Positions 39,177 through 46,290 of a DNA stretch of 46,290 nt are shown here, piece after piece. How positions within the stretch are numbered: position 1 is the stretch's first letter; every line of letters begins with the position of its first letter. The position numbers and the translations under genes were made by a program. The notes under the pieces are model-generated. The model had not been told where the DNA came from, did not search any database, and saw nothing but the letters and a program-made list of their open reading frames with translations. Source of the stretch: Oscillospiraceae bacterium (GTDB lineage: Bacteria > Bacillota > Clostridia > Oscillospirales > Ruminococcaceae); assembly GCA_900768105.1 (NCBI GenBank), contig CAAGBQ010000054.1:1-46290 (forward strand). Reading direction: 5' to 3'.

Positions 39177-40189
39177 TTAAAACGGACGCCAGAAAGGCGC
39201 TTCATCGCTATTGGGCAAAATCTTTGGTTGCCGCAACGGTGGTTTTTTCCGCATATATTGCCATAGCTCTTGCGGAATCCGTGCTGTTGTTTGTTTTCTC
39301 GGGAAAAGAAAGCCCCACGCTTGATATTTTTAACCTTGCATCCACTCCGGTGGAGGTGCTTGCGGTTCTCGGCGCTGCGGCGCTTGCCTTTTGCCTGCTT
39401 ATGCCGGCTTTGATAATCGGATACAGAAAGCTGCACCTTGTTTTTGCGGAGGGCGGCGACGCCGTTGTATTTACGCTTTTTGACGGTTTTTCCACCTTCG
39501 GCTGCTTTATCAAGTCCATTGTTTTTGCTTTTCTTTTGTGGCTGCGCAGAATAGTTGTAACCGCGGCGGCATTTTTGCCAGGTGCGGCTCTTATTTATGC
39601 GGCGTATGCCTTTATAAATCCGGAAACGAGAACGGAATCTATGCTTCAGCTTTGCGCATATTGCGTGGGCGCACTGCTGATTCTTCTTTGCCTTGCACTG
39701 GGGATTATATTTATGCAGCGCTGGTTTGCGGCGCCGTATTATCTTGCCGCAGGCAAAGGAATACACAAAGCCTTTGTCCTTTCGGCAAAGGCGGCGAAGG
39801 GGCTTTGCCCAAGCATAATCCGTTTTAAAATATCCTATTTTGGGTGGGCGCTGCTTTCGGTACTTATTCTTCCGCTGCTTTGGACCCTGCCGTACTATTC
39901 CACCGCGTGCGCAATATATGCAAAATATCTTATGGAACGCCTTGAGCACGGAAACGCGGGCACAGAACCGCACAAAAATCCGCTTGAGCATCGGGAAAAT
40001 GATACGGAACAGCAAAGCGGGAACGCAGCCGTTCCGGATGAATCATTTTATGCGGCGGGCGAGCACGCCTACGGTGATGAGGAAAGCTTTGATATAACGG
40101 ATGAGCACGCCGCCGAGCTTTCAAACGGCGGCGCGGGAAAAAATCCGGAGGAGTTTATTGCTAAAATAAAAAATCTCGGCGAGGAATAA
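39158..40189 (+). CDS. Polytopic membrane protein with acidic cytoplasmic tail
   Basis: A 343-residue protein with about six hydrophobic segments between residues 22 and 260. The pattern of paired long helices with a KxxxLSAKAAKGLCPSIIRFKISYFGW-like segment resembles DUF975-type membrane proteins, though the match is by eye only. The last 85 residues are hydrophilic, rich in Glu, Asp, His and Asn, ending EEFIAKIKNLGEE. It is translated from within the end of the phosphatase gene, which suggests a shared role. Function unknown. Confidence 0.7.
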   Translation: MELHRIIKTDARKALHRYWAKSLVAATVVFSAYIAIALAESVLLFVFSGKESPTLDIFNLASTPVEVLAVLGAAALAFCLLMPALIIGYRKLHLVFAEGGDAVVFTLFDGFSTFGCFIKSIVFAFLLWLRRIVVTAAAFLPGAALIYAAYAFINPETRTESMLQLCAYCVGALLILLCLALGIIFMQRWFAAPYYLAAGKGIHKAFVLSAKAAKGLCPSIIRFKISYFGWALLSVLILPLLWTLPYYSTACAIYAKYLMERLEHGNAGTEPHKNPLEHRENDTEQQSGNAAVPDESFYAAGEHAYGDEESFDITDEHAAELSNGGAGKNPEEFIAKIKNLGEE

Positions 40190-40194
40190 ATAAA

Positions 40195-40236
40195 AGAAGC
40201 GTTTTTGTAAAGCTTGCTTTGCAAAAACGCTTTTTT
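40195..40236 (+). terminator. Terminator after the phosphatase-membrane protein operon
   Basis: AAGCGTTTTTG pairs with CAAAAACGCTT, with inner AAAGC/GCTTT pairing, followed by TTTT. Confidence 0.85.
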
Positions 40237-40299
40237 GCGTTTCCGCAAAGCAAAGCCGCAGAATCCGCGCTGTTTTACACATTGTTCACATCATATTGA

Positions 40300-40329
40300 T
40301 TGACAAAAAGCGGCGGCTTGTATTATTAT
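40300..40329 (+). promoter_or_regulatory. Promoter of the lipoprotein-two-component operon
   Basis: TTGACA (40300-40305), 18-bp spacer, TATTAT (40324-40329). Confidence 0.78.
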
Positions 40330-40379
40330 ATTATATTAAGAAAAAATTTTTGTTTTTATGAAAGGAGGCGCAGCACCCT

Positions 40380-41684
40380 TTGAAAAAGATTTTGCTTTTG
40401 TTTGCCGCAGCGCTTTTTGCCGCCGCGTTTTCGGGCTGCAGCGCCTTTGAAACGGATACGGAAGCGCTGATGCAGCCGCCGAGCCTTACGGAGGAACAGG
40501 CAAAGCTGAACGACGCGCTGACAAGCGTAATCGGCGAAAGCTTTTATCTTAAATATCCGCTGAACAACGGTTCAAACTCCGCGTTTATGTTCTGCGACCT
40601 TGACGGCGACGGAAGCGAGGAGGCTCTTGCGTTTTATTCCGCGGGGGACGATACTTCCGGAACAAGAATAAACATTCTTCGGCAAACCGACGGAAACTGG
40701 GTTTCCGTTTATGAAGCCGCAGGCTCCTCCGGAGATATTTCCGATGTGCATTTTCTCAACATCGGAAAAGAAAAGCTTCTTGTGGTAAAATGGGAAAGAG
40801 AAGTGGGCATATACGAGTTTGTTGAAAACAGGCTGGAGCAGGTTTATATGTCGCCCTGCGACGGAATTGAGCTTGCGGAGATGAACGGCGACGGAATTAT
40901 GGATATTGTGGTGTTCGGAGGTTCCTATGACGGACGCTGTACGGCAAGGATACTTTACAGCGGCGAAGGGAAGATGAACATAAGCGAAGCCGCATATGTT
41001 TATGCGGAATATGCCAATATCTATTCCACAACAACCGGAGGAATCGGAAACGGGCAGACCGGATTTTTTGTGGATTCAAAGATTTATGACGGCATTTACC
41101 TTACGGAGGTGCTTGCTCTGGAGGGAGAACGCACCGCACGCTATACAATAGCATCGTTTATTGTTGACGATGAAGAAACCACGGGAACGGGCTTTGTTAT
41201 AAGCAAGCGCGGGATGTATTCAAGAAATACCGCCGCCGCCTGCACGGATATAGACGGCGATGGGATTATTGAAATGCCGGTGGAAATTCGTGAGGAAAGC
41301 GCCACCCAGGAAACAAAGGGCAATTATTATTTCATCAAATATGTTAAATACAACGGTACGGATGCTCTTCCGGTTTGGTACGGCTTTGCCTGCGGAGAAG
41401 AGGGATATATTTTCCGCCTTGAGGAAGAGTGGAGCAGCGGCGCAGCGATAAAGTATGATTCCGCCTTTGACGAATACAGCTTTATCAATGAGCAGAACGG
41501 GGAAGAAGTCCTTTCAATACGCTCCGCACGCACCGGAGCATATCAGGATATATATGAGGATAACGAGGTCCTTGCGGGAAAGAACGGTACGAAGGCGTTT
41601 TATGTCACAGTTCATGGTAAGGACGGCGATAAATATTATATTGCGCCGGAAAGCTGCAAGGAAAGATTTTCGTTTATTAAGTAA
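40380..41684 (+). CDS. Lipoprotein with FG-GAP/VCBS-like Asp-rich repeats
   Basis: A 434-residue lipid-anchored extracellular protein. The signal peptide KKILLLFAAALFAAAFSGC gives lipobox Cys20. Three calcium-loop-like repeats are visible: DLDGDGSEEALAF (about 73-85), EMNGDGIMDIVVF (about 164-176) and DIDGDGIIEMPVEI (about 291-304), the spacing of an FG-GAP-type beta propeller. The start is TTG 40380 with AAAGGAGG upstream. It is directly followed by a response regulator and sensor kinase in one operon, so it may be the sensory partner or target of that system. Similar lipoproteins beside two-component systems occur in Clostridia, but the ligand is unknown. Confidence 0.8.
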   Translation: MKKILLLFAAALFAAAFSGCSAFETDTEALMQPPSLTEEQAKLNDALTSVIGESFYLKYPLNNGSNSAFMFCDLDGDGSEEALAFYSAGDDTSGTRINILRQTDGNWVSVYEAAGSSGDISDVHFLNIGKEKLLVVKWEREVGIYEFVENRLEQVYMSPCDGIELAEMNGDGIMDIVVFGGSYDGRCTARILYSGEGKMNISEAAYVYAEYANIYSTTTGGIGNGQTGFFVDSKIYDGIYLTEVLALEGERTARYTIASFIVDDEETTGTGFVISKRGMYSRNTAAACTDIDGDGIIEMPVEIREESATQETKGNYYFIKYVKYNGTDALPVWYGFACGEEGYIFRLEEEWSSGAAIKYDSAFDEYSFINEQNGEEVLSIRSARTGAYQDIYEDNEVLAGKNGTKAFYVTVHGKDGDKYYIAPESCKERFSFIK

Positions 41685-41699
41685 GGAGGTAACCGGATA

Positions 41700-42389
41700 A
41701 TGAAAAAGCTGCTTGTTTGTGAGGATGAAAGCTCCATACGCGAATTTGAGGTAATGACCCTTCGCCGCGCAGGCTATGAGGTTGTGGATACCTCCTGCGG
41801 CGAGGACGCCATAAAGGCGTTTAACGCTGCGCCGAACGATTTCAGCGTGGTGCTTTTGGATATTATGATGCCAGGCATCGACGGCTTTACCGTTTGCAAA
41901 AAAATAAGGGAAAGAAACAGCCGCGTGGGCATAATTATGCTTTCCGCAAAAACTCAGGATATAGATAAGGTAAACGGGCTTATGCTCGGCGCGGACGATT
42001 ACATAACAAAACCGTTTTCCCCAAGTGAGCTTACCGCAAGAATCGACGCCATTTGCAGAAGAATATCCGCCGGAAGCGAAGCGCCGAGCGATATTCTCAC
42101 CTCCGGCCCGTTCACATTAAGCCTTTTAAGCCGCACTCTTACCAAGAACGGAAAGATAATCGACCTTACGCAGGTGGAATTTCAGCTTATGGAGCTTTTT
42201 ATGAGCAATGCGGAAACCGCCCTTGAAAGAAAGCAGATTTTGGTGCGAATTTGGGGCGAAAGCTATAACGGTGACGACAAAATAGTGGATGTAAACATTC
42301 GCCGTCTGCGTATGAAGATTGAAGACGAGCCTTCCAGCCCCGCACATCTTCAAACGGTGTGGGGCTATGGCTATAAATGGATGCCATAA
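41700..42389 (+). CDS. OmpR/PhoB-family response regulator
   Basis: A 229-residue regulator. The receiver domain (1-115) has the acidic pair Glu8/Asp9, phosphorylated Asp54 in LLDIMMPG, Thr/Ser switch in MLSAK and Lys in ITKPFSP. The C-terminal winged helix (about 135-229) has LTQVEFQLMELFMSN and VDVNIRRLRMKIEDEP with the final GYGYKW. The start is ATG 41700 with AAGGAGGT upstream. It lies 15 bp after the lipoprotein and is paired with the kinase 75 bp later. Confidence 0.94.
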   Translation: MKKLLVCEDESSIREFEVMTLRRAGYEVVDTSCGEDAIKAFNAAPNDFSVVLLDIMMPGIDGFTVCKKIRERNSRVGIIMLSAKTQDIDKVNGLMLGADDYITKPFSPSELTARIDAICRRISAGSEAPSDILTSGPFTLSLLSRTLTKNGKIIDLTQVEFQLMELFMSNAETALERKQILVRIWGESYNGDDKIVDVNIRRLRMKIEDEPSSPAHLQTVWGYGYKWMP

Positions 42390-42464
42390 GCTTTTAGCGG
42401 CGGCAGAACCTTGCGTTCGGCGGAAGACGCAGTATGAGTAGGCGAAAGGAGGGCGCTTTTTGGC

Positions 42465-43880
42465 ATGGCGGTAAAAAAGATTACAAAAAGATGGATATTC
42501 AACAGCCTCGGCGCTATCCTTGTAATACTTATTGCGCTTGAAATTGCCATTGCCGTTTCGGTAAAAAATTATTATTACGGAAGCGTAAAAAGAATTGTTT
42601 CCGCACAGGCGGAAACAATTTCCGGACTTCTTTCGGAATATTCTACCGGAGGAGAGGGCAACTACGAAACCTATTTCCGAAGCCTTGTGGCTTCCTTCGA
42701 TAAAAGGAATATTATGGAGCTTATGGTGCTCGATAAAAACGGCAGGGTGGTAATCACCTCCAGCGGCTTTGTTCCGGAGAAAGGAAGCCTTACAGAGGAT
42801 TGCGCCGACGCGCTTTCAAATTCCAAAGGAACGGCGGAATTTACCGGAGAAATGTCCGGCGGAGAAAAGGTGCTTTCCCTTACCGTAATTCCTAACGGAA
42901 GCACGGATAATTTCCGCGCCTTCCGCCTTGTAACCTCCCTTACAAGGGTGGATACTCAGATTGCCGTTGCCATTGCCGGAACGGGGCTTATTTGCGTGGC
43001 GATTATCTTTTTTGTAATCGCCTCCGGCTCTTATTTCATAAATTCCATTGTAATTCCTGTGGGGCAGATAGGCGATGCGGCAAGAAAAATTGCCGAGGGT
43101 GATTTTAACGCCCGCCTTGAAAAAACAACGGATGACGAAATAGGCGACCTTGTCGACACAATAAACTATATGGCGGATGAGCTTGGCGCCACGGAAAAAA
43201 TGAAAAATGAATTTATTTCCTCCGTTTCGCACGAGCTGCGCACGCCGCTTACCGCGATAAAAGGCTGGGCGGAAATGCTTGAGGACAGCCACGGCGATGT
43301 TGATGCCGCCACAGTGGAAAAAGGCATGGGAGTTATCATAAGGGAAACCGACCGCCTTTCCGTAATGGTGGAGGAGCTGCTCGATTTTTCCCGCCTGCAA
43401 AGCGGAAGAATGGTGCTTCAGCCGATGAAGCTTGATATAATTGCAGAGCTTTCCGAAGCGGTGCTCACCTTTGAACAGCGTGCAATCCGCGAAAACAAGG
43501 AGCTTGTTTTTGAAGAAAGCGACGATATAATCCCTGTTATGGGCGATAAAAACCGCCTGCGGCAGGTTTTTATCAATATAATAGATAACGCCATCAAATA
43601 CAGCGATGCGGGCGACAGAATAACGGTTTCGGTTTTTCGGATAGATGACGGCTTTGTGGATATTGCCATAAGAGATACCGGAATCGGAATACCCGCCGAC
43701 CAACTTGATAAGGTAAAGACAAAGTTTTTTAAGGGCAATGCAACGCGCCGCGGTTCCGGAATCGGTCTTGCGGTGGCGGATGAAATAGTTAAAATGCACG
43801 GCGGAGAGCTTTTGCTTGATTCTGTTGAGGGTGAAGGCACCACCGTTACCATAAGGCTGCCCATAGATACGCAGAAATAA
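42465..43880 (+). CDS. Membrane sensor histidine kinase
   Basis: A 471-residue kinase. TM1 is about 11-33, an extracellular sensor region spans about 34-166, TM2 is about 167-191 and a HAMP linker follows (IPVGQIGDAARKIAEGDFNARLE). The HisKA box has His256 in SVSHELRTPLTAIKGW. The ATPase domain has N box NIIDNAIKY, G1 DTGIGIP, F and G2 GSGIGLAV. It should phosphorylate the preceding response regulator. The start is ATG 42465 with AAAGGAGGG about 11 bp upstream. The sensed signal is unknown, perhaps one involving the upstream lipoprotein. Confidence 0.94.
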   Translation: MAVKKITKRWIFNSLGAILVILIALEIAIAVSVKNYYYGSVKRIVSAQAETISGLLSEYSTGGEGNYETYFRSLVASFDKRNIMELMVLDKNGRVVITSSGFVPEKGSLTEDCADALSNSKGTAEFTGEMSGGEKVLSLTVIPNGSTDNFRAFRLVTSLTRVDTQIAVAIAGTGLICVAIIFFVIASGSYFINSIVIPVGQIGDAARKIAEGDFNARLEKTTDDEIGDLVDTINYMADELGATEKMKNEFISSVSHELRTPLTAIKGWAEMLEDSHGDVDAATVEKGMGVIIRETDRLSVMVEELLDFSRLQSGRMVLQPMKLDIIAELSEAVLTFEQRAIRENKELVFEESDDIIPVMGDKNRLRQVFINIIDNAIKYSDAGDRITVSVFRIDDGFVDIAIRDTGIGIPADQLDKVKTKFFKGNATRRGSGIGLAVADEIVKMHGGELLLDSVEGEGTTVTIRLPIDTQK

Positions 43881-43921
43881 ATGTTTGGGGCGGCAATAGC
43901 AAATAAAACAAAGGAGAAACA

Positions 43922-44857
43922 ATGGAACAAAACGAAAAACAGGTTAAGGCAATAAAAACCTCTGTGGGCGGGCAGGCGCTTATGGAGGGGATTATGATGA
44001 AAGGTCCGTTTAAAAGCGCCATGGCTGTAAGAAAGCCGGATGGCACCATCGACCTTGATGTTTGGGATACAAAACGCCCGCACGGCGCAGGAAGAATCCC
44101 TTTTATCCGCGGAATTTTTAATTTTGTGGATACAATGATACAGGGCTATAAGTGCCTTATGCGCTCGGCGGAAATTTCCGGAGGAGAGGAAGAACCCACA
44201 AAGTTTGAACTTTGGCTTAACAAAAAATTCGGGACAAAAGCGGGCACGGTCTTTAATGCGGCTGTAACCGTTATTGCGGCGGCGCTTTGCATAGGGCTTT
44301 TTATTGCTGTGCCGTCATTTATTACAAGCTTGTTTTCGCAGCATATAAAAAGCCGCCTTGCGCTTTCGGCAATTGAAGGCGTAATAAAAATGGGAATTTT
44401 TCTTGCATATATCATCGGTGTATCAAAATTAAGCGAGATTCACCGCACATTTATGTATCACGGTGCGGAGCACAAGACCATTTTTTGTTACGAAAAGGGA
44501 CTTGACCTTACTGTGGAAAATGTGCGCAAGCAAATTCGCTTTCATCCGCGCTGCGGAACAAGCTTTTTGCTTATTGTTGTTATTTTAAGCATATTTGCGG
44601 GTTCGCTTATGACATGGAGCAGCGTTCCGCTGCGTATGCTTACAAAGCTTTTGACTATTCCGATAGTGGTGAGCCTTTCTTATGAGCTTATCAAATTTGC
44701 GGGAAGGCACGACAACTGGCTGACAAAGATAATTTCTGCGCCGGGGCTTTGGCTCCAGCATTTTACCACCCAAGAGCCGGATGACGATATGATAGAGGTT
44801 GCCATTGCGGCGGTAACGCCGGTTCTTCCGGAAAACAGAGAGGACGACCGTTGGTAA
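43922..44857 (+). CDS. DUF1385 membrane protein (YqhQ-like)
   Basis: A 311-residue membrane protein of the conserved DUF1385 family. The start SVGGQALMEGIMMKGP and the blocks RIPFIRGIFNFVDTM, HRTFMYHGAEHKTIFCYE and RFHPRCGTSFLL are hallmark segments, the last two holding conserved His/Cys/Glu residues. About four membrane helices follow. The family is a frequent neighbour of rpmE, prmC and prfA in Firmicutes, as here; its function is not established. Start ATG 43922 with AAAGGAG. Confidence 0.9.
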   Translation: MEQNEKQVKAIKTSVGGQALMEGIMMKGPFKSAMAVRKPDGTIDLDVWDTKRPHGAGRIPFIRGIFNFVDTMIQGYKCLMRSAEISGGEEEPTKFELWLNKKFGTKAGTVFNAAVTVIAAALCIGLFIAVPSFITSLFSQHIKSRLALSAIEGVIKMGIFLAYIIGVSKLSEIHRTFMYHGAEHKTIFCYEKGLDLTVENVRKQIRFHPRCGTSFLLIVVILSIFAGSLMTWSSVPLRMLTKLLTIPIVVSLSYELIKFAGRHDNWLTKIISAPGLWLQHFTTQEPDDDMIEVAIAAVTPVLPENREDDRW

Positions 44858-45690
44858 TGAGCACCGCAAAAGAAATATTAAAGAATACAGTGCAGACCCT
44901 TTCCGCTGCCGGAATTGAAAATCCGGAATTTGAAGCGGGAGTGCTTTTGGAGGATATAGGCGGCATTGCGCCCGCCGAAATTCAGCTTTCTCCGGAAAAG
45001 GAGCTCCCTACGGAGAGGGCCGCCGCGGTTGCGGCGGCGGCAAAGCGCCGGAGCGAGGGCTATCCGCTGCAATACATAATCGGAAGCTGGGATTTTTATG
45101 GGCGGCGCTTTGCCTGCGGAGAAGGAGTACTTATTCCGAGGGCGGAAACCGAGCTTCTTTGTGAATGTGTAATCAAGTATTTTGCAAAGCGCCCTGCGCC
45201 GCGCATTGCAGACCTGTGCTCCGGCACAGGCTGCATTGCAATAACCCTTGCAAAGGAAATTGCCGGAGCACAGGTGACCGCGGTGGAGCTTTATGACGGC
45301 GCAATGGAGTATCTTGAAAAGAACAATGCCGCCTTCGGCGGCTGCATTTCCGCAATAAAAGGCGATGCGCTTGTTCCGTTCGGAGAATTTGACTGCGTTG
45401 TTTCAAATCCGCCATATGTTGCCGCGGCGGAAATGCCTTCGCTGCAAAAAGAGGTGCTGGCGGAACCGAAAGCGGCGCTGCTTGGCGGAGAGGACGGGCT
45501 TGATTTTTACCGTGCTATTGCAAAAAACTGGTATGGGCACATTGCTTCCGGCGGGTTTATCGCTTTTGAAATCGGCGAAACCCAAGGCAGGGCGGTGGAA
45601 GCGATTCTTAAAGAGAACGGTTATTACGGCGTTTCCGTTTGGGAGGATTATTCCGGCCTTGACAGAATAGTTACCGCGATGAAGCATTGA
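44857..45690 (+). CDS. prmC: Peptide chain release factor N5-glutamine methyltransferase
   Basis: Methylates the Gln of the GGQ motif in release factors using S-adenosylmethionine. The 277-residue protein has the N-terminal helical domain, PLQYIIGSWDFYGRRF, VLIPRAETELL, the SAM motif DLCSGTGCIAITLA and the catalytic NPPY in SNPPYVAAAEM. The ATG at 44857 overlaps the DUF1385 stop (TAATG). The usual partner prfA is not downstream; a terminator and a riboswitch leader follow instead. Confidence 0.95.
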   Translation: MSTAKEILKNTVQTLSAAGIENPEFEAGVLLEDIGGIAPAEIQLSPEKELPTERAAAVAAAAKRRSEGYPLQYIIGSWDFYGRRFACGEGVLIPRAETELLCECVIKYFAKRPAPRIADLCSGTGCIAITLAKEIAGAQVTAVELYDGAMEYLEKNNAAFGGCISAIKGDALVPFGEFDCVVSNPPYVAAAEMPSLQKEVLAEPKAALLGGEDGLDFYRAIAKNWYGHIASGGFIAFEIGETQGRAVEAILKENGYYGVSVWEDYSGLDRIVTAMKH

Positions 45691-45752
45691 AAAATCAGCC
45701 GCAAAAAGAAATGCGGCCGCTATAAGAAAGCAACATCGTATTTTAGCGGTGG

Positions 45753-45790
45753 AGCGCCGGCTTTGCTTTGGCAAAGTCGGCGCTCTTTTT
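45753..45790 (+). terminator. Terminator after prmC
   Basis: AGCGCCGGCTTTGC pairs with GCAAAGTCGGCGCT (one G-T pair) around a 4-nt loop, followed by CTTTTT. From 45791 to 45911 there is no gene. Confidence 0.9.
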
Positions 45791-45911
45791 ATGGCTTTGG
45801 CATATGCTTTTTTGAATAAGCGGTAAACAAATTTTGCCATGCTGCAATCGGACGCTATAATAAATGTATAAATAATGTGTTTTCCGTTTTTGCCATCTTT
45901 TCGTTAATCTA

Positions 45912-45940
45912 TTGACAAAAGGAACAAAAAGGTTCATTAT
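45912..45940 (+). promoter_or_regulatory. Promoter of the cobalamin riboswitch transcript
   Basis: TTGACA (45912-45917), 17-bp spacer, CATTAT (45935-45940), about 30 bp before the riboswitch begins. Confidence 0.78.
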
Positions 45941-45969
45941 AAACCTGTAAAAATAAATATGAGCATATT

Positions 45970-46165
45970 TCGGAACACGGCTTTGCGTCATAACGCAAAG
46001 CACAGAGGAACGGGGTGAAAATCCCCGACGCAGAAACGGCACTGTAAATGTGGGAAAGGAAGCTTCCGGCGCAAAGGCGCAGCCACTCGAAAAAAACGGG
46101 GAAGGCGGAAGCAACCGTGCGGCAAACCGCCGCAGAGCACAAAGTCAGGATATTCGGTTCCAATC
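45970..46165 (+). promoter_or_regulatory. Cobalamin riboswitch
   Basis: The B12-box architecture is present: an initial CTTTGCGT/ACGCAAAG arm, GAACGGGGTGAAAATCCCC, a GACGCAGAAACGGCACTGTAAATGTG-type core, GGAAGCTTCC, GCCACTCGAAA, GGGGAAGGCGGAAGC, and AAAGTCAGGATA at the 3' side. The ends are approximate. It faces the right edge; the gene it controls lies outside the window and is probably involved in B12 uptake or a B12-dependent or B12-independent isoenzyme pathway. Confidence 0.92.
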
Positions 46166-46215
46166 TCCGCTTTTGGCTTTCCCAAAGGAGCAGTATGCAG
46201 TGCATAAAAATGTTT

Positions 46216-46250
46216 GCACCAAAGTTTGAAAAAAACTTTGGTGCTTTTTT
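46216..46250 (+). terminator. Terminator controlled by the cobalamin riboswitch
   Basis: A 12-bp stem GCACCAAAGTTT/AAACTTTGGTGC with a 5-nt loop followed by TTTTTT, about 50 bp after the aptamer. B12 binding should favour it. After it, GGGAGCGTACGCTCCC near 46266-46281 is a further perfect palindrome at the window edge. Confidence 0.88.
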
Positions 46251-46290
46251 ATTGCGGAAACCGGCGGGAGCGTACGCTCCCATTCTTTAC

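Noticed and set aside
1..46290. Frequent GAGCAC/GTGCTC words as an uptake or repeat signal
   Set aside because: They fall mostly in coding frames and reflect codon use (Glu-His, Leu-Ser-Thr, Val-Leu); no fixed spacing or orientation was seen.
1..46290. CRISPR arrays, IS elements, prophage or integrase sites
   Set aside because: No regular direct repeats, transposase, integrase or phage structural genes were found.

Overview
The window looks like chromosome of an anaerobic, Gram-positive Clostridia-type bacterium (Firmicutes). Pointers are strong Shine-Dalgarno sites with frequent TTG starts, encoded CCA ends on the tRNAs, a class B-like sortase, an ECF-type riboflavin S component under an FMN riboswitch, EF-P with a lysine loop tip, lipoproteins, and a full gene set for fermenting glutamate through 3-methylaspartate. 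No phage, IS element or CRISPR array was seen. The species cannot be named from the sequence.

Layout. 1-140: tRNA-Ser and a terminator. 338-2728 (minus): metal-export P-type ATPase and its ArsR/CadC-type regulator, with a clear promoter and operator. 2904-4433: CPBP protease and tadA. 4640-10283: rpe followed by an Rnf-like membrane redox module (C, D, E, A) and a putative glycosidase. 10406-12058: dCMP deaminase, then a sortase-like lipoprotein on the opposite strand. 12225-16964 (minus): efp, an acidic Cys-rich protein, FMN riboswitch, ribU, a CtpE-like P-type ATPase and a PAT-family acetyltransferase. 17147-18680: a rearranged patch with two broken genes meeting head to head. 18738-23394 (minus): glmS-glmL-glmE-mal. 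23523-27281 (minus): citC, a P-loop protein and a CitX-CitG-GNAT fusion. 27303-33238 (plus): citDEF, a SagB-like nitroreductase, two-subunit class I fumarase and a GntR regulator. 33318-34431: M42 peptidase. 34532-34996: tRNA Gly, Arg, His, Gln. 35177-45690: housekeeping and envelope genes (DUF4358 lipoprotein, alr, rimI, XRE regulator, histidine phosphatase, membrane protein, FG-GAP lipoprotein plus two-component system, DUF1385, prmC). 45912-46250: a cobalamin riboswitch whose gene lies outside the window.

How the genes work together. The centre (18.7-33.2 kb) encodes every step from L-glutamate to acetate plus pyruvate: B12-dependent glutamate mutase (GlmS/GlmE) with its reactivase GlmL, methylaspartate ammonia-lyase, a class I hydratase that should act as mesaconase, and a citrate-lyase-type enzyme (CitDEF) that should act as citramalate lyase, with the machinery to make and acetylate its prosthetic group (CitC, CitX, CitG). 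A GntR regulator sits at the end, and a perfect palindrome lies between the -35 and -10 of the glmS promoter. The cluster also carries less familiar partners: a P-loop/AlaRS-SAD-like protein, a GNAT domain fused to CitXG, and a SagB-type flavoprotein.

The most unusual element is the Rnf-like operon at 5.4-8.9 kb. It has RnfC, D, E and A homologues but no RnfG or RnfB. RnfA and RnfE have lost three of the four cysteines that hold the intramembrane iron-sulfur cluster in canonical Rnf/Nqr complexes. RnfC lacks the N-terminal barrel and the glycine-rich FMN/NADH motif but keeps both 4Fe-4S motifs. This looks like a repurposed or stripped-down Rnf complex.
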